The notes: generated by a model from the sequence alone, not told the origin. A stretch of DNA of 64,000 nt from Streptomyces odontomachi (GCF_024435355.1 NZ_JAMJWG010000003.1:124001-188000), one strand, 5' to 3'; positions 7,939-16,222 are shown, counted from the stretch's first letter. Made by a program: numbers and translations.

Positions 7939-8775
7939 GTGAGCGCCATCAGCGTCGGCCAAGCCACGGTCCTCGGGATCGTCGAAGGGGTCACCGAGTT
8001 CCTGCCGGTCTCCTCGACCGGTCATCTGAAGATCACCGAAGGGCTCATGGACATCCCGGTCGACGACAAGTCCGTCGTCGCCTTCTCCGCGGTGATCCAG
8101 GTCGGTGCCATCGCCGCGGTGTTCGTGTACTTCTTCCGCGACATCGTGAGGTTCGTCTCGGCGCTGCTGCGCGGCATAACCGACCGCGAGGTGCGACAGC
8201 ACCACGACTTCAAGTTCGCCACCTGGGTGATCTACGCCACGATCCCGATCGTGATCGTCGGACTCGCCGCGAAACCGCTGATCGAAGGGCCGCTCGCCTC
8301 GCTGTGGGTGGTGGCCGGCTCGCTGATCGTCGGCAGTGGCGTGATGTGGGCCGCGGACCAGATGGGGCGGCACAAGCGCGGTGAGGACGACACCTCGTTC
8401 AAGGACGCCATGCTGGTGGGCTGCTCCCAGATCCTGGCGCTGCTCTTCCCCGGCTTCTCGCGCTCCGGGGCCACCATGTCGACCGCCCTCGTCCTCGACC
8501 TCGACCGGGTCGCCGCGACCCGGTTGTCGTTCTTCCTCGGCCTGCCCGCCCTGACCGGCGCCGGGGTCTACGAGCTGAAGGACGCGGTGGGCGGCGGCGC
8601 CCCCGTGCTGCCCCTGGTCGTGGGCACCGTGGTCTCCTTCATCGTCGCCTACGCGTCCATCGCCTGGCTGCTGAAGTTCGTCGCCAAGCACTCGTTCAAC
8701 GCGTTCGTGCTCTACCGCATCGTGATCGGCGTGCTGCTGTTCGCGCTGCTGGGGATGGGGATGCTGGGGGCCTAG
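7939..8775 (+). CDS. uppP: undecaprenyl-diphosphatase
   Basis: Integral membrane enzyme, 278 aa, that hydrolyses undecaprenyl diphosphate to the monophosphate and so recycles the lipid carrier for peptidoglycan and surface polysaccharides. It can also confer bacitracin tolerance. The family signatures are clear: the glutamate-rich N-terminal motif EGVTEFLPVSSTGH and the second motif PGFSRSGATMS. About seven or eight membrane segments and the usual length support the call. GTG 7939 has TTAGGAC upstream. It stands alone. The carrier it recycles is the one the exopolysaccharide operon further right would use, but no direct link is seen. Confidence 0.95.
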   Translation: MSAISVGQATVLGIVEGVTEFLPVSSTGHLKITEGLMDIPVDDKSVVAFSAVIQVGAIAAVFVYFFRDIVRFVSALLRGITDREVRQHHDFKFATWVIYATIPIVIVGLAAKPLIEGPLASLWVVAGSLIVGSGVMWAADQMGRHKRGEDDTSFKDAMLVGCSQILALLFPGFSRSGATMSTALVLDLDRVAATRLSFFLGLPALTGAGVYELKDAVGGGAPVLPLVVGTVVSFIVAYASIAWLLKFVAKHSFNAFVLYRIVIGVLLFALLGMGMLGA

Positions 8776-8819
8776 GCAGTGCGGCCGTCGATGGCTTTCG
8801 CACAAGTCCTGGAACCACC

Positions 8820-10961
8820 GTGCAGGCCGGAACAGTCATTCCCCACGTGCCCACTCTTCCGCAGCAAGCGTCCACCGCCGGCCCCGGCGATGCCACCAGG
8901 CCCACCGGGGCCATGGTGGTGTGCGGCGGTGACGCCCTGGCGCTCCGGCTCGCTGCCGAACTGCGCGGGCTCTACGGAGAGACCGTCACCCTGATCGTGC
9001 CGGGTGCCCCCGCCGCGCCCGGGCAGCCGGTCGGCGGGCTGGCCCGCGCCTCCATGCTGCTCGGCCGGATCTCGGCCGTCGTCACCCGCGCGGCCGGCAG
9101 CGGGGGCGGAAGCGGCGGCAACGGCTCGGGGAACGGGTCCGGCACCGGGTCCGGCACCGGCGCCGGGAGCGGGAACGGCGGCGCGGGCGGCGGCGCCGGG
9201 CGCGCCGGGGGTGCGTCCGATCCGGGTGCCGCGGACGGCGGTGGCGCGGCGGCCGACCGGATCATCGCGGCGCCGGAGCCGACCGAGGCCGTGCTCGCGG
9301 AGGCCGGGGTGCGGCAGGCCGCGGCGCTCGCCCTCGTCCACGACGACGACGAGACCAACATCCGCGCCGCGCTCGCCGCCCGCCGCATCAACCCGCGGGT
9401 GCGGCTGGTCATCCGCCTCTACAACCGGCGGCTCGGCCAGCACCTGGAGGCCCTGCTCGACCAGGCCGCCACGCTGGCCCAGCCGGACCAGGACCCCGCC
9501 GACGCTTCCACGACCGTGCTCTCGGACGCCGACACGGCCGCCCCGGCGCTGGCCGCCTCCGCGGTCGCCGGCTCCAGCAAGGTCGTCCAGGCCGGCGGGC
9601 TGCTGCTGCGCGCCGCCGAGGTCACCCCGGGCCGCGGGGGCGACGCCGGGCAGGGCCTGTGCACGCTGGCGCTGCTGTCGTCGACGGCCGCCGACCCGGC
9701 GGGTGCCGAGGGTACCGAGGGCAGCGGCTCGGACGGGCCGCGGATGCTGCCGGACAAGGCGTCGGTGGCCGCGGCGCCGGCACGGGGGCGGGTGGTGCTG
9801 ACCACGGTGTCGTCCTCGGGCGCCGCGCCGGCCCGGCCCCGCAGCGTGCCGCTCGGTTCGCTGCTGTCCAAGCGGCTGCGCTGGTCGTTCACCGTCCTGG
9901 TCGGCGCGGTCCTGGCACTGGCGGTGGCGTCCATGCTGGTCACCGGCGACCGCCCGCTGACCGCCACCTATCTCACCCTGCTCGACCTGTTCGCGATCAA
10001 CGATCCGGCCGTGAACGAGCCGGCCGGCCGGCAGATCCTCCAGCTGCTGTCGGGGCTGGTGGGGCTGCTGTTGCTGCCGGTGCTGCTGGCCGCCGTGCTG
10101 GAGGCGCTGGGCAGCTTCCGCAGCGGGTCCGTGGCGCGCCGCCCGCCGCGCGGCCTGTCCGACCACGTGGTGCTGCTCGGGCTCGGCAAGATCGGTACCC
10201 GGGTGCTGGTGGAGCTGCGGCACCTGAACATCCCGGTGGTGTGCGTCGAGGCCGACCCCGAGGCGCGCGGTGTCGCCGTGGCGCGACGGCTACGGGTGCC
10301 CGTGGTGCTCGGTGACGTCACCCACGAGGGGGTGCTGGAGGCCGCCAAGGTCAGCCGGGCGCGCTCCCTGCTCGCGCTCACCAGCCTCGACACCATCAAC
10401 CTGGAGGCGGCGCTGACCGCACGCGCCGTCCAGCCGCGGCTGCGGGTGGTGCTCCGGCTCTACGACGACGACTTCGCCACCGCGGTGTACCGCACCCTGC
10501 GCGCCGCACACCCGCGGGCACGGACGCGCAGCCGCAGCGTCTCGCACCTGGCGGCGCCCGCGTTCGCCGCGGCCATGATGGGGCGGCAGATCCTGGGGGC
10601 CATACCGGTGGAGCGGCGGGTGCTGCTCTTCGCGGTGGTGGACGTCGCCGGGCATCCGATGCTGGAAGGCCGCACGATCGAGGACGCGTTCCGGCCCGGG
10701 CAGTGGCGCATCCTCGCGCTCGACCGGGCCGCGCCCCGGAACCGGCGCGGCGGCGCGCACGCGGACGGCGAGTCCGCGCGCGGGGAGTCCGCGCGCGGGG
10801 AGTCCACGCGCGGCGAGTCCACCGGGGACGGGGGGCGGGCGCTCGACCTGGTCTGGGAGTTGGATCCCGGGCGGGTGCTGCGGGCGGACGATCGGGTGGT
10901 GATCGCGGCGACGCGGCGGGGGTTGGCGGAGTTGCTGGGTCGCCACGGGCGTTTTTCTTGA
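8820..10961 (+). CDS. potassium-channel-like membrane protein with two RCK (TrkA-N) domains
   Basis: 713-aa membrane protein. An N-terminal Rossmann/RCK-like domain (AMVVCGGDALALRLAAELRG) is interrupted at about residues 95-140 by a Gly/Ser/Ala-rich linker made of short repeats. Two membrane helices follow (WSFTVLVGAVLALAVASML and ILQLLSGLVGLLLLPVLLAA). A second, canonical TrkA-N domain comes next (DHVVLLGLGKIGTRVLVEL). The helix-loop-helix resembles a two-TM channel pore, yet the loop (YLTLLDLFAINDPAVNEP) lacks a GYG selectivity filter, so ion transport is uncertain. Near the C-terminus a 15-bp DNA repeat encodes four ESARG/ESTRG-type units. GTG 8820 has only a weak ribosome binding site. 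Confidence 0.75.
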   Translation: MQAGTVIPHVPTLPQQASTAGPGDATRPTGAMVVCGGDALALRLAAELRGLYGETVTLIVPGAPAAPGQPVGGLARASMLLGRISAVVTRAAGSGGGSGGNGSGNGSGTGSGTGAGSGNGGAGGGAGRAGGASDPGAADGGGAAADRIIAAPEPTEAVLAEAGVRQAAALALVHDDDETNIRAALAARRINPRVRLVIRLYNRRLGQHLEALLDQAATLAQPDQDPADASTTVLSDADTAAPALAASAVAGSSKVVQAGGLLLRAAEVTPGRGGDAGQGLCTLALLSSTAADPAGAEGTEGSGSDGPRMLPDKASVAAAPARGRVVLTTVSSSGAAPARPRSVPLGSLLSKRLRWSFTVLVGAVLALAVASMLVTGDRPLTATYLTLLDLFAINDPAVNEPAGRQILQLLSGLVGLLLLPVLLAAVLEALGSFRSGSVARRPPRGLSDHVVLLGLGKIGTRVLVELRHLNIPVVCVEADPEARGVAVARRLRVPVVLGDVTHEGVLEAAKVSRARSLLALTSLDTINLEAALTARAVQPRLRVVLRLYDDDFATAVYRTLRAAHPRARTRSRSVSHLAAPAFAAAMMGRQILGAIPVERRVLLFAVVDVAGHPMLEGRTIEDAFRPGQWRILALDRAAPRNRRGGAHADGESARGESARGESTRGESTGDGGRALDLVWELDPGRVLRADDRVVIAATRRGLAELLGRHGRFS

Positions 10962-11273
10962 GGCGGTCGCCCCTGTCCACTGGGGGCTCTGCCCCCGGTG
11001 CCCCCGAAGCGGGGCGGTGGCCCGGTGCGAGCGGGTGCCGCGGGCGCGGGTGCTCCGGGTGCGGGCGGGTGGCCCCGGGTGCGGGCCGGTGGTCCTGGCC
11101 CGGCAGCGGTTGCCCCTTCGGGACGGTGACGAACTGACGGTTTCGTCGGGGCTTGTCGCGCAGTTCCCCGCGCCCCTGTGTACGTCGGGGTGCCCTCGAC
11201 TCATGAGGTACCCCGCGCCCGCGAGTGCGTCGGGGCGCTCTTCGAAACGCAAGAATCACCCCGCCCCGTTCGC
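10962..11273. repeat. intergenic region with hairpin and dispersed repeat copy
   Basis: This 312-bp gap has no supportable gene. It starts with a short hairpin, GGGGGC-TCT-GCCCCC (10982-10996), likely the terminator of the RCK gene. Then comes G-rich low-complexity sequence and one copy of the dispersed repeat core GCGCAGTTCCCCGCGCCCC (11158-11176). The flank before it (GACGGTTTCGTCGGGGCTTG) also resembles that of the other copies near 36.5 kb and 50.4 kb. The gap sits where modBC would be expected after modA. Confidence 0.75.
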
Positions 11274-12101
11274 CTACGGCTTCTCGAAGCCCGCGTCGCT
11301 CAGCAGCTTCTGGCCCTCCGTGGTCCAGAGCCAGGTCAGGAATGCCGCGGTCTCCTTGGGGTGGCCGGCAGCCTTGAGGGTGCCGGCGGGGTAGGGGATG
11401 TTCACGTTCTGTGCGGCGGGGATGGGGACGCCTGCCACCTTCGTCGGTGCGGAGGCGATGTCGGTCTTGTAGACGAGGCCCGCGTCGGTCTTGCCCATCG
11501 CGACCTTGTCGAGCACCGCCCGTACGTTGGGCGACTCCGCAGCCGGGTGGACGGTGACGTGCTGGGCGTCCAGGACCTGGTGGCTGTAGCGGCCGGCCGG
11601 CTCCTCGGGTGCGGCCAGCGCCACCTTGAGCTTCGCACCGGCCAGGTCCCGCAGATCGTGGATCTTCTTCGGATTGCCCTTGCCGACCGCGATGACCAGG
11701 CTGTTCCTGGCGATGACCGAGGACTTGCCGACGATCTTGGACTGCGCGTCGGTCATGGTCTTCTGGTCGTCGGTGACCAGGGCGTCGGCTGACGTGCCCT
11801 GCTTGACCTGGGCGGCCAGCTGCTCGGTCCCGGCGAAGGAGAACGCCAGACGGACGTTCGGATGCTTCTTCTGGTACGCCGCGCCCGCCTCCTTCAAGAC
11901 GTCGGTGAGGGAGGTGGGGGCCAGCACCGTCAGGGTCACCGCCGACCCGCCGTCCGCGCCACCGGACCCGCCTGACCCGTCTGAACTGCCTGATCCGCCG
12001 TCATCACCCTTGCCGTCGCTGCTGTCACAGCCGGCCAGCGGCACGAGGAGGGCGGCGGTCAGAGCGGCTGCGGTGGCGCGGCGACTGAAGACGGTCGGCA
12101 T
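11274..12101 (-). CDS. modA: molybdate ABC transporter substrate-binding lipoprotein
   Basis: Periplasmic-type binding protein, 275 aa, that captures molybdate (or tungstate) for an ABC importer. It has a lipoprotein signal (RRATAAALTAALLVPLAGC, lipid-modified Cys 25), a Ser/Gly/Asp-rich linker, and a ModA domain (VTLTVLAPTSLTDVLKEAGA, then TSADALVTDDQKTM and YSHQVLDAQ). ATG 12101 is chosen over the longer frame because AAGGAG precedes it and the signal peptide starts there. The genes for the permease and ATPase (modB, modC) are absent on both sides. A HTH-TOBE gene lies upstream on the same strand, which supports a molybdenum link. Confidence 0.88.
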   Translation of the reverse strand: MPTVFSRRATAAALTAALLVPLAGCDSSDGKGDDGGSGSSDGSGGSGGADGGSAVTLTVLAPTSLTDVLKEAGAAYQKKHPNVRLAFSFAGTEQLAAQVKQGTSADALVTDDQKTMTDAQSKIVGKSSVIARNSLVIAVGKGNPKKIHDLRDLAGAKLKVALAAPEEPAGRYSHQVLDAQHVTVHPAAESPNVRAVLDKVAMGKTDAGLVYKTDIASAPTKVAGVPIPAAQNVNIPYPAGTLKAAGHPKETAAFLTWLWTTEGQKLLSDAGFEKP

Positions 12102-12218
12102 CTGCGGACTCCTTGGCGGGCGAACGAACGGGACGGGGCGCGGCGATGGGGGCACCTCCCACACCCTTGAGGCAGTGGGGGAAGGAGCACATGCGTCAGT
12201 GTGGGGGAACGGGCCGCG

Positions 12219-12614
12219 TCAGACGCGGTCGATGTGCACGTTCGTAGCCTTGACCCGTGCCGTCGCCTCCATGCCCACTTCCAGGCCGAGTTCCTGAACG
12301 GCCTCCCGGGTCAGCAGGGACACCAGTCGGTGCGGGCCCGCCTGGATCTCCACCTGTGCGGCGACGTCGCCGAGTTGGACGGCGGTGACGATACCGGGGA
12401 AGGAGTTGCGCACCGAGGTGCGGGGCGTCTCGTCGTCTCCCCCGCCGCCCTGGCCGGCCTCCACGGCGAACGCGGCGAGGTCCCGGCCGTCGATGAACCG
12501 CCGCCCGCTCTCGTCACGGCGGGTGGCGACCCGGCCGGCGTCCGCCCAGCGGCGGGCGGTGTCGGGGCTGACGCCCAGGAGGCGTGCCGCCTGACCGATG
12601 GTGTAGGACTGCAT
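12219..12614 (-). CDS. HTH (MerR/BldC-like) regulator fused to a TOBE (molybdenum-binding) domain
   Basis: Cytoplasmic 131-aa protein. Residues 1-50 form a MerR-like winged helix (YTIGQAARLLGVSPDTARRWADAGRVATRR). Residues about 70-130 form a single TOBE/Mop domain (RNSFPGIVTAVQLGDVAAQVEIQ, then GLEVGMEATARVKATNVHI), which binds molybdate or related oxyanions. It therefore looks like a one-component molybdate sensor. ATG 12614 is preferred; an in-frame TTG three codons upstream is possible, and neither has a clear ribosome binding site. It precedes modA by 117 bp on the same strand. A palindrome just upstream is a good autoregulation site. Confidence 0.85.
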   Translation of the reverse strand: MQSYTIGQAARLLGVSPDTARRWADAGRVATRRDESGRRFIDGRDLAAFAVEAGQGGGGDDETPRTSVRNSFPGIVTAVQLGDVAAQVEIQAGPHRLVSLLTREAVQELGLEVGMEATARVKATNVHIDRV

Positions 12615-12636
12615 ACGCGTCAATGTAGGAGAGGAT

Positions 12637-12675
12637 GGCTTGCATTTGCAAGGGGATTTACTTGTTTGGCTTGCA
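12637..12675. promoter_or_regulatory. palindrome upstream of the TOBE regulator, candidate operator
   Basis: CTTGCATTTGCAAG (12639-12652) is a perfect palindrome with 6-bp arms, 24 bp upstream of the regulator start. The half-site GGCTTGCA occurs at 12637-12644 and again at 12668-12675, 31 bp or about three helical turns apart. The stretch is clearly A/T-richer than its surroundings. MerR-type proteins bind such dyads. Confidence 0.6.
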
Positions 12676-12903
12676 GATGCCGTTTAGTAGAACGGGGTTG
12701 TTCGGGCGTGCTCCGCGTGGTTGCGCGTGGTTCCGGGTAGGCGTGCGTGAGCTCCGAGGGTGCGGTGAACCCGTTCGGCCCAACCGTTGGGCAGGTCGTC
12801 ACACTAAGCGTCATCACCGTGACCGACGGTGCAGCGCGGCGTTGAAGGCAGTGCGTCCGCTGATCAAGCGGGCGCCCTCACCATCCCTTTGAAGGAGATC
12901 TTG

Positions 12904-13161
12904 ATGTCTCGCATCGCCAAGATGGCCGCCATCGCTGCCGGCGCGGGTGCCGTGGTCCTCTCCGGCACGGGCCTGGCCATGGCCGACTCGGGCGCCAAGG
13001 GCGCTGCCGTCGACTCGCCCGGCATCGTGGCCGGCAACGTGGTCCAGGCCCCGATCGACGCCCAGGCCAACGTGTGCGGCAACACCGTCAACGTCATCGG
13101 TGCGCTCAACCCGGCGTTCGACAACGTCTGCGTCAACTCGGACGACGACCACAACCACTGA
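12904..13161 (+). CDS. short chaplin (hydrophobic cell-surface amyloid protein)
   Basis: Secreted 85-aa chaplin that assembles into the amyloid rodlet layer of aerial hyphae and spores. A signal peptide (MAAIAAGAGAVVLSGTGLA, cleavage near AMA-DS) precedes one chaplin domain (DSPGIVAGNVVQAPIDAQ, then VCGNTVNVIGALNPAF) with the two conserved cysteines that form an intramolecular disulfide. It ends DDDHNH. ATG 12904 lies behind GAAGGAG at good spacing. It resembles the short class (ChpD-H); which member cannot be said from sequence alone. It is convergent with melC2, with a shared terminator between them. Confidence 0.93.
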   Translation: MSRIAKMAAIAAGAGAVVLSGTGLAMADSGAKGAAVDSPGIVAGNVVQAPIDAQANVCGNTVNVIGALNPAFDNVCVNSDDDHNH

Positions 13162-13194
13162 GGCGGTCGTCCCCCTCGCACACCGCGTAACACC

Positions 13195-13253
13195 GCCCCC
13201 GGCCATCCCTGCCGGCGACCCCCGTCACGGGCCGCCGGCGGATCGCCGGGGGC
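13195..13253. terminator. complex bidirectional terminator between chaplin and melC2
   Basis: GCCCCCGGC (13195-13203) pairs with GCCGGGGGC (13245-13253). Inside, GCCGGCG (13211-13217) pairs with CGCCGGC (13233-13239), with a small CCCG/CGGG hairpin at the core. It is followed by a loose 11-bp repeat of GGTCAGGA type (about 13289-13330) that runs into the melC2 stop. Confidence 0.8.
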
Positions 13254-13325
13254 TGTTCTCAGGTGTGGGCCAGGAAGCAGGCCACAAACGGGTCAGGAGC
13301 AGGTCAGGAGCGGATCAGGACCGGG

Positions 13326-14192
13326 TCAGGTGTACTGGTAGATCGACGTCACGTCCTCCATCTCGGACGGTTTCACGTTCCACGGCGGCATGGCCTCGTC
13401 GCGGGCGACGATGCGCTGGTACTGCTCGTCGTCGGGCCCCGGCGGCTTCGCCGGAAGGTACGCCGACGTCGGGTTGGCCTGCTGCCAGCGTGCCCAGACC
13501 CGGTCGACGAAGGCGTGGTGCAGCCAGAAGACGGGGTCGTTCGGGGAGGCGCCGCCGAGCATGTTGCCGCCCACCCAGCGGTGCACCCGGTTGTGGAGCT
13601 GGTACTGCTCGTTCCCCGAGCCGTCGCCCCACCCCTCCAGCCTGTTGCGGAACCCCGACTCGGACGTGGAGTTCCACGGCGCGACGTCGTAGGTGGTGTC
13701 GCTGACGGCCGCGTCCAGCTGGGCCTGGGTCGGCAGGTCGATCGGGTCGGTCGGGTGGCCGAAGTCCCGCACGAGGAAGTCGTCGTCGGTGACGTTCTCC
13801 TTGAGCGTCCAGTCACCCGTCGCGTAGGCGAACGGGCCCGTCGTCACCTGCCGGTCGCCCCCGCTGCCGTTGCCCCCCATGAAGTCCTCCGCCCACAGGG
13901 ACGCGGCCGGCGTACGGTCCACCGTCCAGTCCCAGTACGGCACGGTGACCGACGGGTCGATGCGTTGCAGCGCCGCCTCGAACTCCAGCAGGAACTTGCG
14001 GTGCCACGGCAGGAACGAGGGCGTCATGTGGGCGACCCGCAGCCCGCTCTCCCCGTCCGAGACGTAGTACGTGATGTGGGTGCGCACGAAGGGGTCGTAC
14101 TCGCCCCTGCTCTTCAGTTCGAGGAGCGCGGCGACGAACTTCTTCCTCTCGGCAGACGTCAGCGCGTTCTGGTTCTTGCGGATGTAGGCCAT
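13326..14192 (-). CDS. melC2: tyrosinase (monophenol/diphenol oxidase)
   Basis: Type-3 copper enzyme, 288 aa, that oxidises tyrosine and DOPA to quinones for melanin formation. The CuA ligands are His 39 (THITYYVSDG), His 55 (VAHMTPSFLPWHR) and His 64. The CuB ligands are near residues 200, 204 and 226 (LHNRVHRWVGG and DPVFWLHHAFVDRVW). Length and sequence match Streptomyces MelC2. It has no signal peptide of its own; the family is exported together with the MelC1 caddie protein encoded 13 bp upstream. ATG 14192 has a GAAGGAAG ribosome binding site. The operon is melC1-melC2. Confidence 0.96.
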   Translation of the reverse strand: MAYIRKNQNALTSAERKKFVAALLELKSRGEYDPFVRTHITYYVSDGESGLRVAHMTPSFLPWHRKFLLEFEAALQRIDPSVTVPYWDWTVDRTPAASLWAEDFMGGNGSGGDRQVTTGPFAYATGDWTLKENVTDDDFLVRDFGHPTDPIDLPTQAQLDAAVSDTTYDVAPWNSTSESGFRNRLEGWGDGSGNEQYQLHNRVHRWVGGNMLGGASPNDPVFWLHHAFVDRVWARWQQANPTSAYLPAKPPGPDDEQYQRIVARDEAMPPWNVKPSEMEDVTSIYQYT

Positions 14193-14205
14193 GCCGACTT
14201 CCTTC

Positions 14206-14745
14206 TCAGGTGGCCGCGGGGGTGCGGCTGCCGGCCTGCCCGGCACCGGTGGCCGGGCCGGCGGTGTCCTCGCGTGGCAGGCGTGAGGTGCCCAGTGCGT
14301 CGACGGCGCCGCGGGCGGCGGCCAGCGCGTTGGGGTACGAGCTGAAGTGGTCGACCATGCTCAGGTAGCTGCCGTCCGCCCGACGCATGAGGTGCAGCCT
14401 CCGCCCGTCGATCAGCACCTCCACACGTTCGACGTGCGTGTGCCCGTACCGGTCGGGAGGCGGCTGTTCGTCGTCGCCCAGCCGCCGGCCGCTGATGTGG
14501 CTGCCGCGGTACATCTCCTCGAAGAGCACCTCCCGCATGGGGCCGGGCGCCTGACCGTCCATGGCCCCCGGCCCTGACGGCGCGCCGGTCATGCCGGAGG
14601 CCGTGACGACCGGGACCAGTACGGCGGCCGCGGCGACGGATGCACCGGAGGCGGCCAGGACCCGGAGCAGGGCCCGGCGACGGTGGGCGCTCATGGCCAC
14701 CGCACCGGGGCGGATGGCGAGGGCGTCGTCTCGCTCGGGTGTCAT
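14206..14745 (-). CDS. melC1: tyrosinase cofactor / caddie protein MelC1
   Basis: 179-aa helper that binds apo-tyrosinase, inserts copper and carries the enzyme out of the cell. The N-terminus has a twin-arginine-like signal (HRRRALLRVLAASGASVAAA). The MelC1 core is GSHISGRRL, then VEVLIDGRRLHLMRRADGSY and MVDHFSSYPNALAAARGAVD, with the histidines that contact copper. It is longer than the classical ~146 aa because of the N-terminus and a Thr/Ala/Gly-rich C-terminus. ATG 14745 has AAGGGA; an inner ATG at 14694 would also keep the whole signal peptide and cannot be excluded. Confidence 0.93.
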   Translation of the reverse strand: MTPERDDALAIRPGAVAMSAHRRRALLRVLAASGASVAAAAVLVPVVTASGMTGAPSGPGAMDGQAPGPMREVLFEEMYRGSHISGRRLGDDEQPPPDRYGHTHVERVEVLIDGRRLHLMRRADGSYLSMVDHFSSYPNALAAARGAVDALGTSRLPREDTAGPATGAGQAGSRTPAAT

Positions 14746-14930
14746 CTCGGTTCGGTCCCTTCACACTGGGCGCGGGCGCGGCAGCCGTGCTTGCACTGCC
14801 ACGCCTTTCTCCCACGTGACGGACCCTTCCCCACGCGGATGACGGCCCGTGCACGCCGAAGCGGCACCGGAATTCGCCCGGCCGCAGCAGTGCGCGGAGG
14901 CGTGCGGGTGATGCGGACGGCTCCCCCGCA

Positions 14931-14980
14931 CACGCGAACGTCGTGCCGGTCCGCGCGGGGACCGGCACGACGTTCGCGTG
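14931..14980. terminator. very long perfect hairpin (22-bp stem)
   Basis: Bases 14931-14952 are perfectly complementary to 14959-14980, leaving a 6-nt loop. It begins 22 bp after the stop codon of the Gln-rich secreted protein on the minus strand, so it is most likely its terminator. It would also insulate melC1, whose start lies about 190 bp away. The rest of that gap shows nothing else. Confidence 0.85.
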
Positions 14981-15001
14981 GGTGCCGGGGGGTGGTCGGT
15001 C

Positions 15002-16222
15002 CTAGTCCTGGGGCTGGGCCTGCGAGCGGGACTGTGGCTCGGCCTGTGACCGGGACTGGGGCTCGGCCTGTGACCGCGACTGTGACGGGGCCTTGGCCTG
15101 GTCCTGGCCCTGCGCCTGGCCCTGGGCATGGGGCGACTGCTGCCGGGCCGGCGAGTTCTGAGCGTGCTGCTGCTCGCGCTGGGCCTGCGGCTCGCGGGCG
15201 TCCTGCTGCCGGCTCTGCGGGTGCTGGGCCGCCTGCGGGTGCTCGCGCTGGGCTTGCGGGTGCTGGGCCTGCGGGTGCTGTGGACGGCCCTGGCTCAGGC
15301 TCTGGCCCTGGGCCTGGGGGTGGGCCTGCGGGCGGTCGGGGCGCTGCTGCTGGTCGGCGTTCGGGCGCTGCTGGCGCTCGGTGGCGTTCGGGCGCTGCTG
15401 GTGGCTCTGGTCCTGGGCCTGCGGGTGCTGTTGGCGGCTCTGGTCCTGGGCCTGGGGGTGAGCCTGGGTGGCCTGCTGGCGCTGGTGTTGCTGTTGCGGG
15501 CGCTGCGGGCGCTTCTGGTCGGCGTGCGGCTGCGGGTGGGCCGCGGACGGGGCGGAGACCCGGGGCAGGCCCTGCATGCTGGGCGAGGGCAGGTCGCCGG
15601 CGGCCAGGGTGGCGGTCACGAAGTTCACCGCCTCGCTCACGACCACGGGAATCTGGCGGTCGACCGCGGCACGGTCACCCGCCGTCGACGACCGGGCCAG
15701 GGCGTCGGCGGCGGTCTGGAGCCGGGTGAGGGCCTGGGTGCGCAGCTCGGCCGAGGCCTGCGGGGCGGCCGGTGCCGCGGTGTCCCGGGCGGCCTGCTGC
15801 CGGTGCGCCGACTGGCCCTGGCGCGCCTGGTGGTCGCGTGCGGAGGAGTGCGCGCCCGCGGGCTCGCGGTAGTCGGGCAGCGTGGTCGCGGTGTGCGTCG
15901 CACCCGAGGCGGCGGGCGCCTTGGCGGTGGTGACGGCCTTGTGCACGGCGTCGGTGTACTTCTGCGCCTCCGACGGGGCGAGCTGGTGGTTGTCGGCCTT
16001 GAGCACGGCGTCGAGCAGCTGGCTCACCGGGGTGAGCACGTCCGCCGTCTGGTGCAGCATGGCGGCCTGGCCGAGCAGCGCCGCCGCGCTGGGTGCGGCG
16101 GGGGCCTGGGCACCGTCGCGTGACGGCGACTGGTCGGCGGCGACCACCGGGGCCGCGCCGCCGAGGGCGAGCGCGGCGCAGACCGCGCCGGTCACAAGGG
16201 GGCGTACGGGCAGATGACGCAT
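15002..16222 (-). CDS. secreted protein with long Gln/Pro/His-rich disordered tail
   Basis: 406 aa, no function known to me. A signal peptide (RPLVTGAVCAALALGGAAPV, cleavage near VVA-AD) is followed by a largely helical domain at about 30-215 (PSAAALLGQAAMLHQTADVL, LTRLQTAADALARSST, VVSEAVNFVTATLAAGDL). From about 225 to the end the chain is low-complexity, built from HPQAQ, QQRPNA and SRSQAEPQ units, hence disordered, hydrophilic and probably able to bind metal or gel. ATG 16222 has AAGGAAC. It sits alone between the tyrosinase operon and the exopolysaccharide operon. A role in the cell envelope or in copper binding is inference only. Confidence 0.75.
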   Translation of the reverse strand: MRHLPVRPLVTGAVCAALALGGAAPVVAADQSPSRDGAQAPAAPSAAALLGQAAMLHQTADVLTPVSQLLDAVLKADNHQLAPSEAQKYTDAVHKAVTTAKAPAASGATHTATTLPDYREPAGAHSSARDHQARQGQSAHRQQAARDTAAPAAPQASAELRTQALTRLQTAADALARSSTAGDRAAVDRQIPVVVSEAVNFVTATLAAGDLPSPSMQGLPRVSAPSAAHPQPHADQKRPQRPQQQHQRQQATQAHPQAQDQSRQQHPQAQDQSHQQRPNATERQQRPNADQQQRPDRPQAHPQAQGQSLSQGRPQHPQAQHPQAQREHPQAAQHPQSRQQDAREPQAQREQQHAQNSPARQQSPHAQGQAQGQDQAKAPSQSRSQAEPQSRSQAEPQSRSQAQPQD

